A stretch of 39,231 bases of DNA from CAMCHP01 sp036835325 (GCA_036835325.1 DAITMF010000033.1:1-39231); one strand, 5' to 3'; positions 21,627 to 31,185 are shown, counted from the stretch's first letter. Translations and numbers: made by a program. Notes: generated by a model not told the origin, from the sequence alone.

Positions 21627-23030
21627 TTAGATGTGCAGTGCGCGGTTTGCGGTGGCTGCAAGGGCGGCTTCTTTGAAGGCTTCGGTGAAGGTGGGGTGGG
21701 CGTGGCTCATCCGTGCGATGTCTTCAGCCGACGCGCGGAACTCCATAGCAACAACGGCTTCAGCGATCATGTCGGCCGCACGCGGACCCACCATGTGCAC
21801 GCCGAGAATCTCGTCGGTTTCTTCGTGGGCGAGCACCTTCACCAAGCCGTCGGTATCCATACTGGCACGGGCGCGGCCGCTGGCCTTGAATGGGAAGATG
21901 CCTGTTTTGTATGTGATTTTCTTCTCTTTCAGCTCTTCTTCGGTGTGGCCCACAGCAGCCACTTCGGGCCAAGTGTACACCACATTCGGAATGAGCAGGT
22001 AATTGATGTGCGGTTTCTCACCGGCGATGACTTCGGCCACAAATACACCCTCTTCTTCGGCTTTGTGGGCGAGCATGGCGCCTTTCACCACGTCACCGAT
22101 GGCGTAGATGCCGGGAACCGTAGTTTCGAGGTGGTCGTTGACGGCTACACGTCCGCGTTCGTCAACGGCAATGCCTACTTTATCGAGCCCGAGTCCTTCG
22201 GTGTAGGGCTTGCGGCCCACCGAGACGAGGCAGAAATCGGCTTTTAGGGTGACTTCTTCGCCTTTTTTGTCATCGGCTTTTACGGTCACCGATGTTTTGG
22301 TGGCCTTCACTTCTTTCACTTTGTGGCTGAGGAGGAAGTTCACACCGAGTTTTTTCATTGAACGGGCAAGTTCTTTGCCCATGCTGCGGTCCATCGTTGG
22401 GATGATCGAATCCATGTATTCGACCACGCTCACTTCGGTGCCCAAGCGGGCGTAAACCGAGCCGAGCTCAAGGCCAATAACACCGCCGCCAATGATGACC
22501 ATGCTCTTGGGCACGTCTTGCAACTCAAGCGCTTCGGTCGAGGTGATGACGCGTTTTTTGTCGATGGTGATAAAGGGGAGGGATGCGGGCTTTGAGCCGG
22601 TGGCAATGATGATTTTATCACCCGAAATTTGCGTTTTGCCGTCGCTGCCTTTGTCGATTTCAACCGTGGTGCGGTCAATGAACGAACCATGGCCGTGTAT
22701 GACGGTAATGCCGTTTTTCTTCATCAAAAAACTGATGCCGTCAACGGTTTGGCTCACCACGCCGCGCTTGCGCTCGATCATCTGCTTCATGTCGACCTTG
22801 AGGTCGTTGAGTCGGATGCCATGCTCTGCAAACTGTTCTTTGGCTTTGTGGTAATGCTCTGACGAGTCAAGCAAGGCCTTCGAAGGAATACAACCCACAT
22901 TAAGGCAAGTGCCTCCAAGGGTGGTGTAACGTTCAATAAGGGCGGTTTTTTTGCCCAATTGCGCGCAGCGGATGGCCGCTACATACCCGCCGGGTCCTGA
23001 CCCGATTACGATGACATCAAATTTTTCCAT
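21627..23030 (-). CDS. lpd: Dihydrolipoyl dehydrogenase
   Basis: This 467-residue flavoprotein reoxidises lipoamide in the 2-oxoacid dehydrogenase and glycine cleavage complexes. The FAD-binding GSGPGGYVAA (10-19), the redox-active disulfide in GTCLNVGCIPS (Cys42 and Cys47), the NAD-binding GGGVIGLELG and the C-terminal HAHPTFTEA with active-site His445 are all present. Length is standard. It is transcribed leftward, 35 nt ahead of hemH, from a TATCTTTG promoter at 23050-23057. No E2 or lipoyl-domain genes are nearby, so it probably serves several complexes. Confidence 0.97.
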   Translation of the reverse strand: MEKFDVIVIGSGPGGYVAAIRCAQLGKKTALIERYTTLGGTCLNVGCIPSKALLDSSEHYHKAKEQFAEHGIRLNDLKVDMKQMIERKRGVVSQTVDGISFLMKKNGITVIHGHGSFIDRTTVEIDKGSDGKTQISGDKIIIATGSKPASLPFITIDKKRVITSTEALELQDVPKSMVIIGGGVIGLELGSVYARLGTEVSVVEYMDSIIPTMDRSMGKELARSMKKLGVNFLLSHKVKEVKATKTSVTVKADDKKGEEVTLKADFCLVSVGRKPYTEGLGLDKVGIAVDERGRVAVNDHLETTVPGIYAIGDVVKGAMLAHKAEEEGVFVAEVIAGEKPHINYLLIPNVVYTWPEVAAVGHTEEELKEKKITYKTGIFPFKASGRARASMDTDGLVKVLAHEETDEILGVHMVGPRAADMIAEAVVAMEFRASAEDIARMSHAHPTFTEAFKEAALAATANRALHI

Positions 23031-23049
23031 CGGTGTACGTTTTCAAGCG

Positions 23050-23057
23050 CAAAGATA
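23050..23057 (-). promoter_or_regulatory. -7 promoter element of lpd
   Basis: Read on the minus strand this is TATCTTTG, a full TAnnTTTG match, giving a leader of about 15 nt before the lpd ATG at 23030. It is divergent from the element at 23113. Confidence 0.6.
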
Positions 23058-23112
23058 CGGCTTATTCACACGTTGACGCGGTAAAACCGGTGAGCTGTTC
23101 GCGCCGAATTGT

Positions 23113-23120
23113 TAACTTTA
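23113..23120 (+). promoter_or_regulatory. Probable -7 element of the T9SS-secreted protein gene
   Basis: TAACTTTA differs from TAnnTTTG at the last base. It lies 49 nt before ATG 23170 in the divergent region shared with lpd. Confidence 0.4.
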
Positions 23121-23154
23121 GCGAAGCCAATCCGTATACGTGAATGGCCAATTC

Positions 23155-23163
23155 CATCCATCC
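23155..23163 (+). repeat. CATCCATCC motif just upstream of a start codon
   Basis: Only 6 nt separate this copy from ATG 23170, so it occupies the position of a ribosome-binding site, although it is not complementary to the usual anti-Shine-Dalgarno sequence. Confidence 0.5.
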
Positions 23164-23169
23164 CTGCCA

Positions 23170-26100
23170 ATGCGCCAGTTTGCTCAACTGATTTTGTTCG
23201 TTGCCTTGCTGCGGCTGCCGCTCGACGCTGCGGCCCAACTGCCTGATTACTTCAGTTCGCTCGCTCTTTGGGTGCGGGCCGATAGCAACGTAAGCATCCT
23301 AAGCGGTACGCTCGTACAGCAATGGGGCGACATGAGCGGTAACGGTCGAAACTTGGGCCAATCTTCTCCCGGCGCAATGCCTCAACTTGCGACAAATGCA
23401 CTAAACGGCCGCAATGTGATCAACTTCACCGGGGTGTCGCACAACTTCGCATTCGAGTCAGTACCCGATGTACGTACCGTCGTGTGGGTGCTTAAAGAAG
23501 ACCCGAATTACGGTGCGAGCAACCAATACCGCCACTTTTTGGGCAATGCAAATTCAGACCCGTACTTCAGGGGTGACAACCGCATCTTGTGGCGCAACCC
23601 AACCGCGCACCCCGATGTAATCAACGGTCAAACACGGCTCGGCTTTGAATGGCTCGATGGAAGCGCTACAACCATGAACAACGACTGGAACATCATGGCG
23701 CTGGTCACAGCAGGTCCGCTCCCCGCCAGCTTTTTTGGTCGCAGTGGCGGCTTCGCCGGATTTTGGAAGGGACAGCTCGCTGAACTCCTCATTTTCACAG
23801 AACCGCTCACCGAGGCCCAAATCGAAGACCTCGAAGGGATGTTGCTCGACTACTACACCACTCCACTCAATCTGGGCGATGACATTGTGGTCGAAGAAGG
23901 CTTTTGCCCAACCGAGTTGAGCCTCCCCCCGGCATTTAGCGAAATCCTATGGAGCACCGGCGAAAGCGCCTCATCCATCCAAATCACAGGCAGTCAAAGC
24001 GTGTGGGTACAAGCAAAAGATGAGCTCGGTCGCATGCAGTACGATACCCTTACGGTGACCTACCCCGGCAACACGGTTCTGCCCGAATCAGACACCATTT
24101 GCCTCGGTGAAACGCTCACCATCGACCTCGAACTGAGCGAAGCCAATTACGTTGTGAACTGGTCAAACGGCACCGAGTCGCCGGTGATCGACCTCACAGA
24201 ACCCGGCAGCTACAGCTTTACTGTTGTTGACGGGTTTGAGTGTGCCTTTACCTCCGATCAACTTGTTTTGAGTGTTGACAGCTTCAGCGTACTCACCTCG
24301 CTTGGGCCCGACCGCGATGTATGCGCAGGCAATGTGCTGGCACCCTTGCCTTCGGGTGGCGGAATTGAGAGTTTTTTTTGGGACGATGGCAGCACCTCGC
24401 CCCAAATAACCATCACTGAAAGCGGTACCTACACACTGGAAGCCATCAACAGCAACGGCTGTGTGCTCGTCGACGAAGTCGTACTCACTGTCGCCGGCGT
24501 TGCACCAACCGTCAGCGTAAATGCCCCGGCATTGGCCTGCGTAGGCACCGACTATGCGCTCACCCTCGACATCACAGCCGACAGTCAAATTGAGGAGGTC
24601 GTTTGGCAATTCCCTTTCGGCAGCACAACGGGTGAAACCGTTGACTTCACACCCGAACTGTGGGGCAACACCACCGTGGTCGCCGCGGTCACCACGGCCG
24701 CCGGTTGTACAGGCTTCGCAAGCACAAGCATCGATGTGCAGCCTTTACCATCAGGCAACATCACCTTCGATGAAACCTGCACCGGCAACTCGATGATTTT
24801 AACCACCCAGCCACAAATTGCCTTCGGCACAGTGGCTACAGCCGAATGGAGCTTCGCCGGCGAAACCCAACTCGGCAACCTGGTGGCTTTCGTACCCGAA
24901 GACCCCGGATTTCAGCAAATCCAACTCACCCTGACCAGCGCGGCCGGTTGCGCAAACACCTTCAACCAATTGGTGCAGGTGCGGCAGTCGCCTGAGTTTG
25001 AGGTCGTAGCACCGGTGACCTGCCAAGGCAACCTTACTCCACTTAGCACCCAAACCTTGGCCGTGCAAGAAGGCAGCATTACCAACTATACATGGACCTT
25101 CGGCGACAACACCGGCTCAAACCAAGCGGCGCCCGTGCACCTCTACCCCAATCCGGGAACTTACCTTGTAACCTGCACCATGGTATCAAGCTTCGGCTGC
25201 ATTGGTGTTGATCAGGCTCAAGTGCTCGTGGTAACACCGCCACAACCCGATTTTACGGTCGCCAATGCCTGTGTTGGCACGCCGTTTGCATTTGAGAACC
25301 TAACGGTGTCTGACGACCCGCCGGCCGATTTTGTTTGGACCATCGGTACCATCGACCAAGTCTTCGGCGAGTCGCCCAGCTACCTCTTTGCGTCATCAGG
25401 CACCGTGCCGGTCAACCTGTCGGTGGTGACCGAGAACGGTTGCGAGGGCAGTATCACGCGGCAAGTCCCTGTATACGATTCGCCACAAGCCGCCTGTACC
25501 GCGAATCCGATTATTGGTGCGCCGCCTCTCGACGTTGACTTTGCTTACACGGGGTCCTCGGCCAACAGCTTCTCGTGGAGCATCAACGGTGAGCCCGCCG
25601 GTGAATCGGGCGCTCTAACAGCGACCTTCAATGAAGAAGGCAGCTACACCGCCACCGTTGTATCCACCAATGCCGAAGGCTGCAGCGCTAGTGCATCCAT
25701 CACAGTGCTGGCCGATCAGCCTGTTCTCGACCTCGTGCTGACCGATTTTCAAGTGGATGAGGATGGGGATGGATGGTCAGCCACCGTAGCCTTTGCCAAT
25801 GCCGGCAATTTTTCACCGACCGAGCTCTCCATTCGGCTTTCAACAGCCGATGGGAACGCCATCACCGAATCGCCCGAACTCATTCCACAACCTGGAAACG
25901 GCACAGTTTACAGCTTCGCTGCACGCTTGTCGCCGGGTAGAAACGGTGCCAACTACCTCTGCATCGAACTGGTACCCTCATCATCGCTGGCTGCTGAAGC
26001 AACGCCCGCAAACAATCGCTACTGCATTGCGGTGAGCGACGCTTTCTCGTTTGGTGCCCCGTATCCGAATCCATCCCCCGCAGGAACCGAACCGCGGGTA

Positions 26101-26307
26101 CGCTTCACTCTCCCTGAAGCCGAAGAAGCGCGTATCAGAATCCATGACGCGACCGGACGTGAAGTGGCCGTGACCGAGTCAACCCGTTACCCTTCGGGCT
26201 ACAACGAAGTGGTGTTGAGCGGCATCCAGCCGCCGCCGGGCCAGTACATCATTGAGTTTTTGGGTGAGCGGCACCGCGAAATCCGCCGTTGGCAAGTGCT
26301 GCGTTAA
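23170..26307 (+). CDS. Large T9SS-secreted surface protein (LamG-like, PKD/Ig-like, CARDB-like)
   Basis: The ~1045-residue product has a signal peptide (ending DAAAQ). A LamG/concanavalin-like domain covers about residues 25-230 (LALWVRADSNV..., VINFTGVSHNF). Several Ig-like repeats with the pattern W-x-G...I.I..SG.Y...V....GC follow, then PKD-type domains (YTWTFGDNTG, LYPNPGTYLVTCT), a CARDB-like domain (LVLTDFQVDEDGDGWSATVA), and a T9SS type A sorting domain (APYPNPSPAG, IRIHDATGREVAV, PPPGQYIIEF). It should be exported by Sec and T9SS and fixed to the cell surface, perhaps as an adhesin or glycan-binding protein. ATG 23170 is chosen over GTG 23140, which would put ten residues ahead of the signal peptide. 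Its stop overlaps that of the convergent flippase gene. Confidence 0.88.
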   Translation: MRQFAQLILFVALLRLPLDAAAQLPDYFSSLALWVRADSNVSILSGTLVQQWGDMSGNGRNLGQSSPGAMPQLATNALNGRNVINFTGVSHNFAFESVPDVRTVVWVLKEDPNYGASNQYRHFLGNANSDPYFRGDNRILWRNPTAHPDVINGQTRLGFEWLDGSATTMNNDWNIMALVTAGPLPASFFGRSGGFAGFWKGQLAELLIFTEPLTEAQIEDLEGMLLDYYTTPLNLGDDIVVEEGFCPTELSLPPAFSEILWSTGESASSIQITGSQSVWVQAKDELGRMQYDTLTVTYPGNTVLPESDTICLGETLTIDLELSEANYVVNWSNGTESPVIDLTEPGSYSFTVVDGFECAFTSDQLVLSVDSFSVLTSLGPDRDVCAGNVLAPLPSGGGIESFFWDDGSTSPQITITESGTYTLEAINSNGCVLVDEVVLTVAGVAPTVSVNAPALACVGTDYALTLDITADSQIEEVVWQFPFGSTTGETVDFTPELWGNTTVVAAVTTAAGCTGFASTSIDVQPLPSGNITFDETCTGNSMILTTQPQIAFGTVATAEWSFAGETQLGNLVAFVPEDPGFQQIQLTLTSAAGCANTFNQLVQVRQSPEFEVVAPVTCQGNLTPLSTQTLAVQEGSITNYTWTFGDNTGSNQAAPVHLYPNPGTYLVTCTMVSSFGCIGVDQAQVLVVTPPQPDFTVANACVGTPFAFENLTVSDDPPADFVWTIGTIDQVFGESPSYLFASSGTVPVNLSVVTENGCEGSITRQVPVYDSPQAACTANPIIGAPPLDVDFAYTGSSANSFSWSINGEPAGESGALTATFNEEGSYTATVVSTNAEGCSASASITVLADQPVLDLVLTDFQVDEDGDGWSATVAFANAGNFSPTELSIRLSTADGNAITESPELIPQPGNGTVYSFAARLSPGRNGANYLCIELVPSSSLAAEATPANNRYCIAVSDAFSFGAPYPNPSPAGTEPRVRFTLPEAEEARIRIHDATGREVAVTESTRYPSGYNEVVLSGIQPPPGQYIIEFLGERHREIRRWQVLR

Positions 26308-27647
26308 GCGGCAGCGGCCATCAGCAATCCGCCGCAGGCGCAAAACACAAGGCACCATAGGGTCACCTCCCTCATCCGATAGCCACGTGAACCGAGCAAG
26401 TGAAAGGCCGTCAAAGCCAGCACTGCATGGGCCACAAGGTTGGCCACGCCAAAGCCGATGAGCATGCCCGTGAAACCCCATCCGGCAAAGCCGGGAATCA
26501 CAATGCCCAAGCCGCGCAAACCGAACAAGAGTCCTTGCATTACCATTTGCAACGATTCGCGGCGGGCCATCAAAAACACGCCCATAAGTGGTGTGCTGAT
26601 GTAGCGAATGCCGTAGCTGCTAACGAGAATCGCTGAAACACGTCCGGCATCGTGCCATTCGGCACCGAAAATCACCCCGAACAGTGGCGGAGCCAGCAGG
26701 TACACCAGCACAACCGTTACTGCCGACAGGGCAGTGAGGTAGCGAAACATGCGGTAGGTTTTGGCCTGCAAGCGTTCGCGCTCGTTTTCCCAGTCGAGGT
26801 TGCCCTCTTGCATGAAGACGTTGCTCAGGCCGTTGCCGAGCACGCGGGTGGGCAGTTCGAGCAGCATTACCGCGTAGGCAAAGAGGCCGATTTCACGTGT
26901 ACCTTCGAGAAAAAACGGGAAGAGCAACGCCGGAATGTAGTTCGATGCCTGGCTGAGCAGCAAGCTCCACACCATGTACAACGGGTAGTCGCGGTAGGTC
27001 GTTAAAACGGCTTTGAAATCGCTCCGACCGAGACGCTTGAATGCCATTGGAAGCGTGCGGCTCAAGGCCATGCGCACCACGAGCACCGAGCGTGCGGCCG
27101 ACACCAGGGTGTTGGTGAGTATCAAGCCGCCCACGGTGGGCGCAATGCCCAATCCGTAACCCACATTGAAAAACTTGGCGCTCAGATTTGTTGGTATGCT
27201 CAGCTTCGACAGTACGCGGTAGGCGCGTTGCTGCAAGCCCCACGACGCAATCAGCATTTCGATGGCGCTGATGGCGGCAAAAAAACCGGCGAGACGCAGC
27301 CAAAGGTCCATGCCATCTAAACCGAGCGAGCGCCCCACTGCAGGACCAAACACAGCAAATAGTGCAGTGAAAAGCAAGCCGACGGCAACCGTCAACACAA
27401 ACGACAAGCGCAGCAACGGAGCGAGTTCTTCATCGGTACGGGGCAGAAGAAGTGCACGCGAAAACCCCAAGCTGATAATCGTTGCCCCTACGGCCAGCAA
27501 CACTGCGTAAATCGAAAACTGTCCGTACACCTCTGGCGGATAAATGGCCGACAAAATGGGCGCGAAGGCGAATTGAATCACAATGCCCCACACTGTAGCC
27601 GATGACATCAGCAGGGTGTTGTGGGCGAACGAGTCGCGCCGAAACAT
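26304..27647 (-). CDS. Polysaccharide/oligosaccharide flippase (MOP superfamily)
   Basis: The 447-residue integral membrane protein has about twelve to fourteen helices and the fold of Wzx/MATE-type flippases. It begins MFRRDSFAHNTLLMSSATV with the conserved IYPPEVYGQFSIY segment after the first helix. Such proteins turn lipid-linked sugar units across the inner membrane for surface polysaccharide assembly. The ATG at 27647 is chosen because TACCTTTG on the minus strand (27691-27698) is a promoter element upstream; a longer open frame would run into the divergent MutS-like gene. No glycosyltransferase cluster adjoins it, so it may serve the operon at 16195-19397 or a remote locus. Confidence 0.88.
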   Translation of the reverse strand: MFRRDSFAHNTLLMSSATVWGIVIQFAFAPILSAIYPPEVYGQFSIYAVLLAVGATIISLGFSRALLLPRTDEELAPLLRLSFVLTVAVGLLFTALFAVFGPAVGRSLGLDGMDLWLRLAGFFAAISAIEMLIASWGLQQRAYRVLSKLSIPTNLSAKFFNVGYGLGIAPTVGGLILTNTLVSAARSVLVVRMALSRTLPMAFKRLGRSDFKAVLTTYRDYPLYMVWSLLLSQASNYIPALLFPFFLEGTREIGLFAYAVMLLELPTRVLGNGLSNVFMQEGNLDWENERERLQAKTYRMFRYLTALSAVTVVLVYLLAPPLFGVIFGAEWHDAGRVSAILVSSYGIRYISTPLMGVFLMARRESLQMVMQGLLFGLRGLGIVIPGFAGWGFTGMLIGFGVANLVAHAVLALTAFHLLGSRGYRMREVTLWCLVFCACGGLLMAAAA

Positions 27648-27690
27648 ACTCTTGAACAGTTCGCGCAAGGCAGGCAGGTGTAGGTAAATC

Positions 27691-27698
27691 CAAAGGTA
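27691..27698 (-). promoter_or_regulatory. -7 promoter element of the flippase gene
   Basis: TACCTTTG on the minus strand matches TAnnTTTG. It predicts a leader of about 40 nt before ATG 27647 and supports the shorter start. Confidence 0.55.
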
Positions 27699-27739
27699 GG
27701 CAAGTCGCGTGCAACACAGCACGGTCAGCGGCAATGTCG

Positions 27740-27747
27740 TTTCTTTG
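27740..27747 (+). promoter_or_regulatory. Promoter-like element abutting the MutS-like start codon
   Basis: TTTCTTTG (close to TAnnTTTG) ends 4 nt before ATG 27752, as at the helicase gene, suggesting another leaderless or near-leaderless transcript. Confidence 0.35.
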
Positions 27748-27751
27748 CAGT

Positions 27752-29554
27752 ATGAATGAGGCGCTGCACCGATTGAATGAACTACATGCCGAAGCCACCG
27801 AGGTGGTGGCGGCCTTGCGCGCGAAGGCGCGGCGTTTGAGCGCGCTGCGCGTGACGGCATTTCTGGCATCGGCCACCGTGCTGGTGCTGGGCATTCGTGA
27901 TTATGCGTTCATTGATGCGAACGGATTTTGGCTCTTGACGGGTGCTGCGCTGCTTTTTCTTCTTTTTTTGGCCGCTGTGCGGATGCACGCCAACACCGAT
28001 GTGCGCTACCAACGGGCATCGGCTTACCTCAACGCTCTGGCGAATGAATGCAAGGTGGCTGAGGGCGATTTTTCGGGGATGGATGCCGGCGACCCGCCTC
28101 CCGCCGGGCATGCTTGGGCCGATGATTTGGGACTCTTTGGCGAGTGGTCACTGCACCGCGCCGTGAGCCGTTGCCATACGCTTCCGGGCAAGTTGGCGAT
28201 GCGCACGCTTTTCCTCACTGCCCCGGTTCTGGCGAGTCAACGCCGCCACCACCACGCGGCCATTCAAGCACTGGCCGATGCACGCGAAGACCGTTTGCGC
28301 TTCATCGGTGCGGCGGCACTGATTGATGCCGATGCCCGCGCGTGGGATGCCTTTCATGCCTTTGCCCAGCCCGATGCCGTTGCCGCACCGGGCGGTGGGG
28401 CGGTGAAACTCCTTTTGCTCTTCGTTCCGGTATTTAGTGTGACCGTTTTGGTGTTGGGTTTTGGGGGATGGATAAACAGCTCGGTTGCACTCGGTTTGCT
28501 CACCTTGCCGCTGGTGGTGTCGGGCGTTTACTTTCGCAGAACTGCCGCAGTGTACGCAGCCATCAATCCGGTCATCGGTTTTATGGATGGATTGGCCTTT
28601 CTAACCGAACGCGGGGCAGCACTCCCTTCTGAGCCGCAGCTCTTGGCCGATGACATCCGCACTTTGCACGAAGCAAAGGAGGCCGCACGCCAACTCGCGC
28701 GCATCGGCTCGGCTTACGATCAACGCAACAACCTCTTTGCGGCCATTGTAACCAATGCCTTGTACCTAGCTGAATTGCGAAATGCCATTAAGGTAGTGCG
28801 CTGGCACCGTGAGCACGCCCACCGCATCACTGCATGGAGTGCGGCCATCGCCCGTTTGGAGATGTCGGCCTCCATTGCGTCGTTTTACGACCTCAACTGT
28901 TCGCGGCTCGTCTTTCCTTCATCCGGCGAAGCCGAAGAAATCAAAGGCGAAGACCTGCTGCACCCGCTAATGCTGGGAAGCGACGCCGTCGCCAATCCGT
29001 TCAGTTTCGGCGAACGCGGTCGCGTGATGCTGATCACAGGCGCCAACATGGCCGGAAAGAGCACCTTCTTGCGGGTGATTGGTTTGAATGTTGTACTTGC
29101 TCAAATCGGAGCGCCGGTGGCGGCATCGGCGATGACTTTGGGCGATGTGCGGCTCTTTACCTCAATGAAAACGAGCGATTCACTGGCGTCGGGCACCTCG
29201 TACTTCATGGCCGAGCTGCGCCGCTTGTCGGAGCTTGTGGCGCTTGAAGGACATGCGCCTCCGGTGCTGGCACTGCTCGATGAAATCTTGAAAGGCACCA
29301 ACTCGGCCGACAAAGAGGCCGGCAGTCGGGCGTTTGTGGAGAAGCTTCTGCGCATTGGCATTCGGGCTGTTGTCGCTACGCACGACGTTTCGCTGTGCAC
29401 CCTTGCGAGTGACCACCCCGAACGTGTGTTGAACCGTTACTTCGCAGCCGATACGGGCAACGACGATTTGACCTTTGATTACCGCTTGCGCGAGGGCGTG
29501 TGCGACACCATGAACGCAACTTGGCTCATGAAGAAGATGGGCATCGTTGATTAG
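27752..29554 (+). CDS. Membrane-associated MutS-like ATPase
   Basis: The 600-residue product has a C-terminal MutS ATPase domain: Walker A GANMAGKSTF at about residues 430-439, the LFTSMKTSDSLASGTSYFM region, Walker B LALLDEI, and the ATHD switch. The mismatch-recognition and connector domains of MutS1 are absent. Instead the N-terminal half has two pairs of hydrophobic helices (about residues 38-78 and 218-260), so the protein is probably membrane-bound. Such short membrane MutS-like proteins are common in Bacteroidota and their role is unknown; mismatch repair is not implied. It diverges from the flippase gene and shares stop bases with the racemase gene. ATG 27752 is chosen for the promoter fit; a start at 27734 is in frame. 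Confidence 0.88.
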   Translation: MNEALHRLNELHAEATEVVAALRAKARRLSALRVTAFLASATVLVLGIRDYAFIDANGFWLLTGAALLFLLFLAAVRMHANTDVRYQRASAYLNALANECKVAEGDFSGMDAGDPPPAGHAWADDLGLFGEWSLHRAVSRCHTLPGKLAMRTLFLTAPVLASQRRHHHAAIQALADAREDRLRFIGAAALIDADARAWDAFHAFAQPDAVAAPGGGAVKLLLLFVPVFSVTVLVLGFGGWINSSVALGLLTLPLVVSGVYFRRTAAVYAAINPVIGFMDGLAFLTERGAALPSEPQLLADDIRTLHEAKEAARQLARIGSAYDQRNNLFAAIVTNALYLAELRNAIKVVRWHREHAHRITAWSAAIARLEMSASIASFYDLNCSRLVFPSSGEAEEIKGEDLLHPLMLGSDAVANPFSFGERGRVMLITGANMAGKSTFLRVIGLNVVLAQIGAPVAASAMTLGDVRLFTSMKTSDSLASGTSYFMAELRRLSELVALEGHAPPVLALLDEILKGTNSADKEAGSRAFVEKLLRIGIRAVVATHDVSLCTLASDHPERVLNRYFAADTGNDDLTFDYRLREGVCDTMNATWLMKKMGIVD

Positions 29555-30636
29555 AGTGCCGGTTCGTTTGTGATTTTCTTTGCGACGTAGAAGCTGTTGA
29601 GCACGCGGAGCAGGCCCATGTAGTCGAGTTTGAAGGCCACCAGTTGGCCCACGGAGTAGCCCAAGGCAGTTTCGCCAAGGTCGATCACGACGATGTCGGA
29701 GCTGGCTCCAGCGACTTCAATGTTTTCATCGACCGGCTGAAGGTGCGAGGGTTCGACATCGAGCAAGCCGATATCGAGTAGCGCGCGGTAAGTGGTTCGG
29801 GTGCGGTCAGCCAGGGAGAATCGAAACGACTGACCTTCGACGTTGGTGCCCATGTCGCCGTCGGGTGCGGCGGGTTTTTCAATCAGTTCAATGATTTCGG
29901 CGTAGAGAATGAAGAGGTCGGTGTACAAGCCCTCGAGGGGTTGGTTGTCGTACGGGTTGGTACCGAGGAAGAGGCTTTCGCCGACGCGGAAGTGGTTGAC
30001 GCCATCGGGCAGCAGGCCTTGATCGAGCAAAGGGATGGTGACGGAAGTACCGCCTGATACGTAGCGAATCGGCCGCTGAAACCGCGCTTCGATGAGCTGC
30101 TCGTAGAGCGACAATTGGATGAGCTTGTCGTGGTTGGGCAAAACGCCGTAGAGGCAGGTAAGGTTGGTGCCGATGCCGATAACATCAATGTGCTCGAGCT
30201 CAAACACCGAGGCATAGAAATCCATCAAATCATCGCGCATGACGCCTTCGCGCAGTTCGCCCATTTCGATCATGATGATGACCTTGTGGATTTTGCCTTG
30301 CCTTCGCGCCTCATCGTTGAGCATTCGAATGGTTTCGAACGACGAGTTCATGGAGATGTCGGCGACTTCCACAACCCCTTTGATGGCCCGTTTGGCAGGC
30401 GGTTTGATGTAGATGGTTTCGACATCAGGGTTGAGCTTCTTTACGGTTCGTAAGTTCGAAACGCGCGAATCGCAAATTTGCGTGGGATGCATGTTCAGGA
30501 GCAGTTCAAGGTAGTTGCGTGTTCCGCAGAGCACCTTGGTGACGACGGCCCATTCGATGCCGCGGGCGGTGAAGCGTGCATTTAACCGGTCGAAGTTGTG
30601 CTTTAATTTGCCTTTGTGTAGGGTGAGAAAGGCCAT
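29551..30636 (-). CDS. Alanine racemase-fold PLP-dependent amino-acid racemase
   Basis: The 361-residue protein belongs to the alanine racemase N-terminal-domain group (fold type III PLP enzymes). Lys34 in AVVTKVLCG is the expected Schiff-base lysine at the end of the first barrel strand, and YVSGGTSVTIPLL and FRVGESLFLGTNPY fit the phosphate-binding part. It resembles the ornithine-racemase/YhfX branch more than true Alr, because the separate C-terminal Alr domain is not evident. Substrate is uncertain. It lies 1 nt after a GNAT gene on the same strand, so the pair is probably an operon, and it ends by sharing stop bases with the convergent MutS-like gene. Confidence 0.8.
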   Translation of the reverse strand: MAFLTLHKGKLKHNFDRLNARFTARGIEWAVVTKVLCGTRNYLELLLNMHPTQICDSRVSNLRTVKKLNPDVETIYIKPPAKRAIKGVVEVADISMNSSFETIRMLNDEARRQGKIHKVIIMIEMGELREGVMRDDLMDFYASVFELEHIDVIGIGTNLTCLYGVLPNHDKLIQLSLYEQLIEARFQRPIRYVSGGTSVTIPLLDQGLLPDGVNHFRVGESLFLGTNPYDNQPLEGLYTDLFILYAEIIELIEKPAAPDGDMGTNVEGQSFRFSLADRTRTTYRALLDIGLLDVEPSHLQPVDENIEVAGASSDIVVIDLGETALGYSVGQLVAFKLDYMGLLRVLNSFYVAKKITNEPAL

Positions 30637-30637
30637 G

Positions 30638-31090
30638 TTAGTGCACGTTCTGACGTTTCAAGCGCATCTCGAGGTACTTCGATTGAAATCCTGCTTTTTC
30701 GTAGAGGATTCGGGCCGGGTTGTCGGGTTCAACGTGGAGGGCGACATCGCCATCGGAACGTTCGAGGACCTCTTGCAGCAGTTGTTTGCCGACACCTTTT
30801 CCACGAACGCGACGGTGGGTGGCGATGTAAACGAGGATGAATTCGGGAATGTAGCCCTTCATTCCGGTGGCGTTGACGATGGTGGCGCCAACGAGGCCGT
30901 TTTCGTCGCTGATGGTAATGGCAAAGCCGCCCAGGCTGTCGCTGCGTTGGAGTGCATAGTCAAGGCATGCCTTGATGTGTTCCTTCGGGTCTCCGTACTG
31001 ATCGAGGTGATCGTGGAGGAAGTCGATGAGGTGGTTGGCTTCTTTATGTGTTGGGGGGTGAGAAGGTGTAAAAACCTTTAGTTCAGTCAT
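30638..31090 (-). CDS. GNAT-family N-acetyltransferase
   Basis: The 150-residue product has the GNAT core: FAITISDENGLVGATIVNAT, the beta-4 strand FILVYIATHRRVRGKGVGKQ with the acetyl-CoA loop RRVRGKGVG, and the closing NPARILYEKAGFQ. ATG 31090 is chosen; a longer frame runs back into the intergenic region. A minus-strand TACCTTG at 31097-31103 is a likely -7 element just upstream. It lies directly ahead of the racemase gene (1 nt gap), so the two may modify and racemise related amino-acid substrates; this is inference from adjacency. Confidence 0.85.
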   Translation of the reverse strand: MTELKVFTPSHPPTHKEANHLIDFLHDHLDQYGDPKEHIKACLDYALQRSDSLGGFAITISDENGLVGATIVNATGMKGYIPEFILVYIATHRRVRGKGVGKQLLQEVLERSDGDVALHVEPDNPARILYEKAGFQSKYLEMRLKRQNVH

Positions 31091-31152
31091 TGTTTGCAAG
31101 GTACGGCCTTTTATTTGCCCGGGCAAAGTGGGGATAGATGAAACCCGCGGCT

Positions 31153-31161
31153 CATCCATCC
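31153..31161 (+). repeat. CATCCATCC motif inside a small hairpin loop
   Basis: The motif lies between GGCTC (31149-31153) and GAGCC (31169-31173), which can form a 5-bp stem, and is followed by five A. It is in the leader, 24 nt before ATG 31186. Confidence 0.5.
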
Positions 31162-31185
31162 GTAAAAAGAGCCAAACACACGTTT

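Noticed and set aside
27648..27869. N-terminal extension of the flippase by 74 residues
   Set aside because: It would overlap the divergent MutS-like gene, its residues are Arg/Pro-rich and unlike flippases, and a good promoter lies at 27691-27698 inside it.
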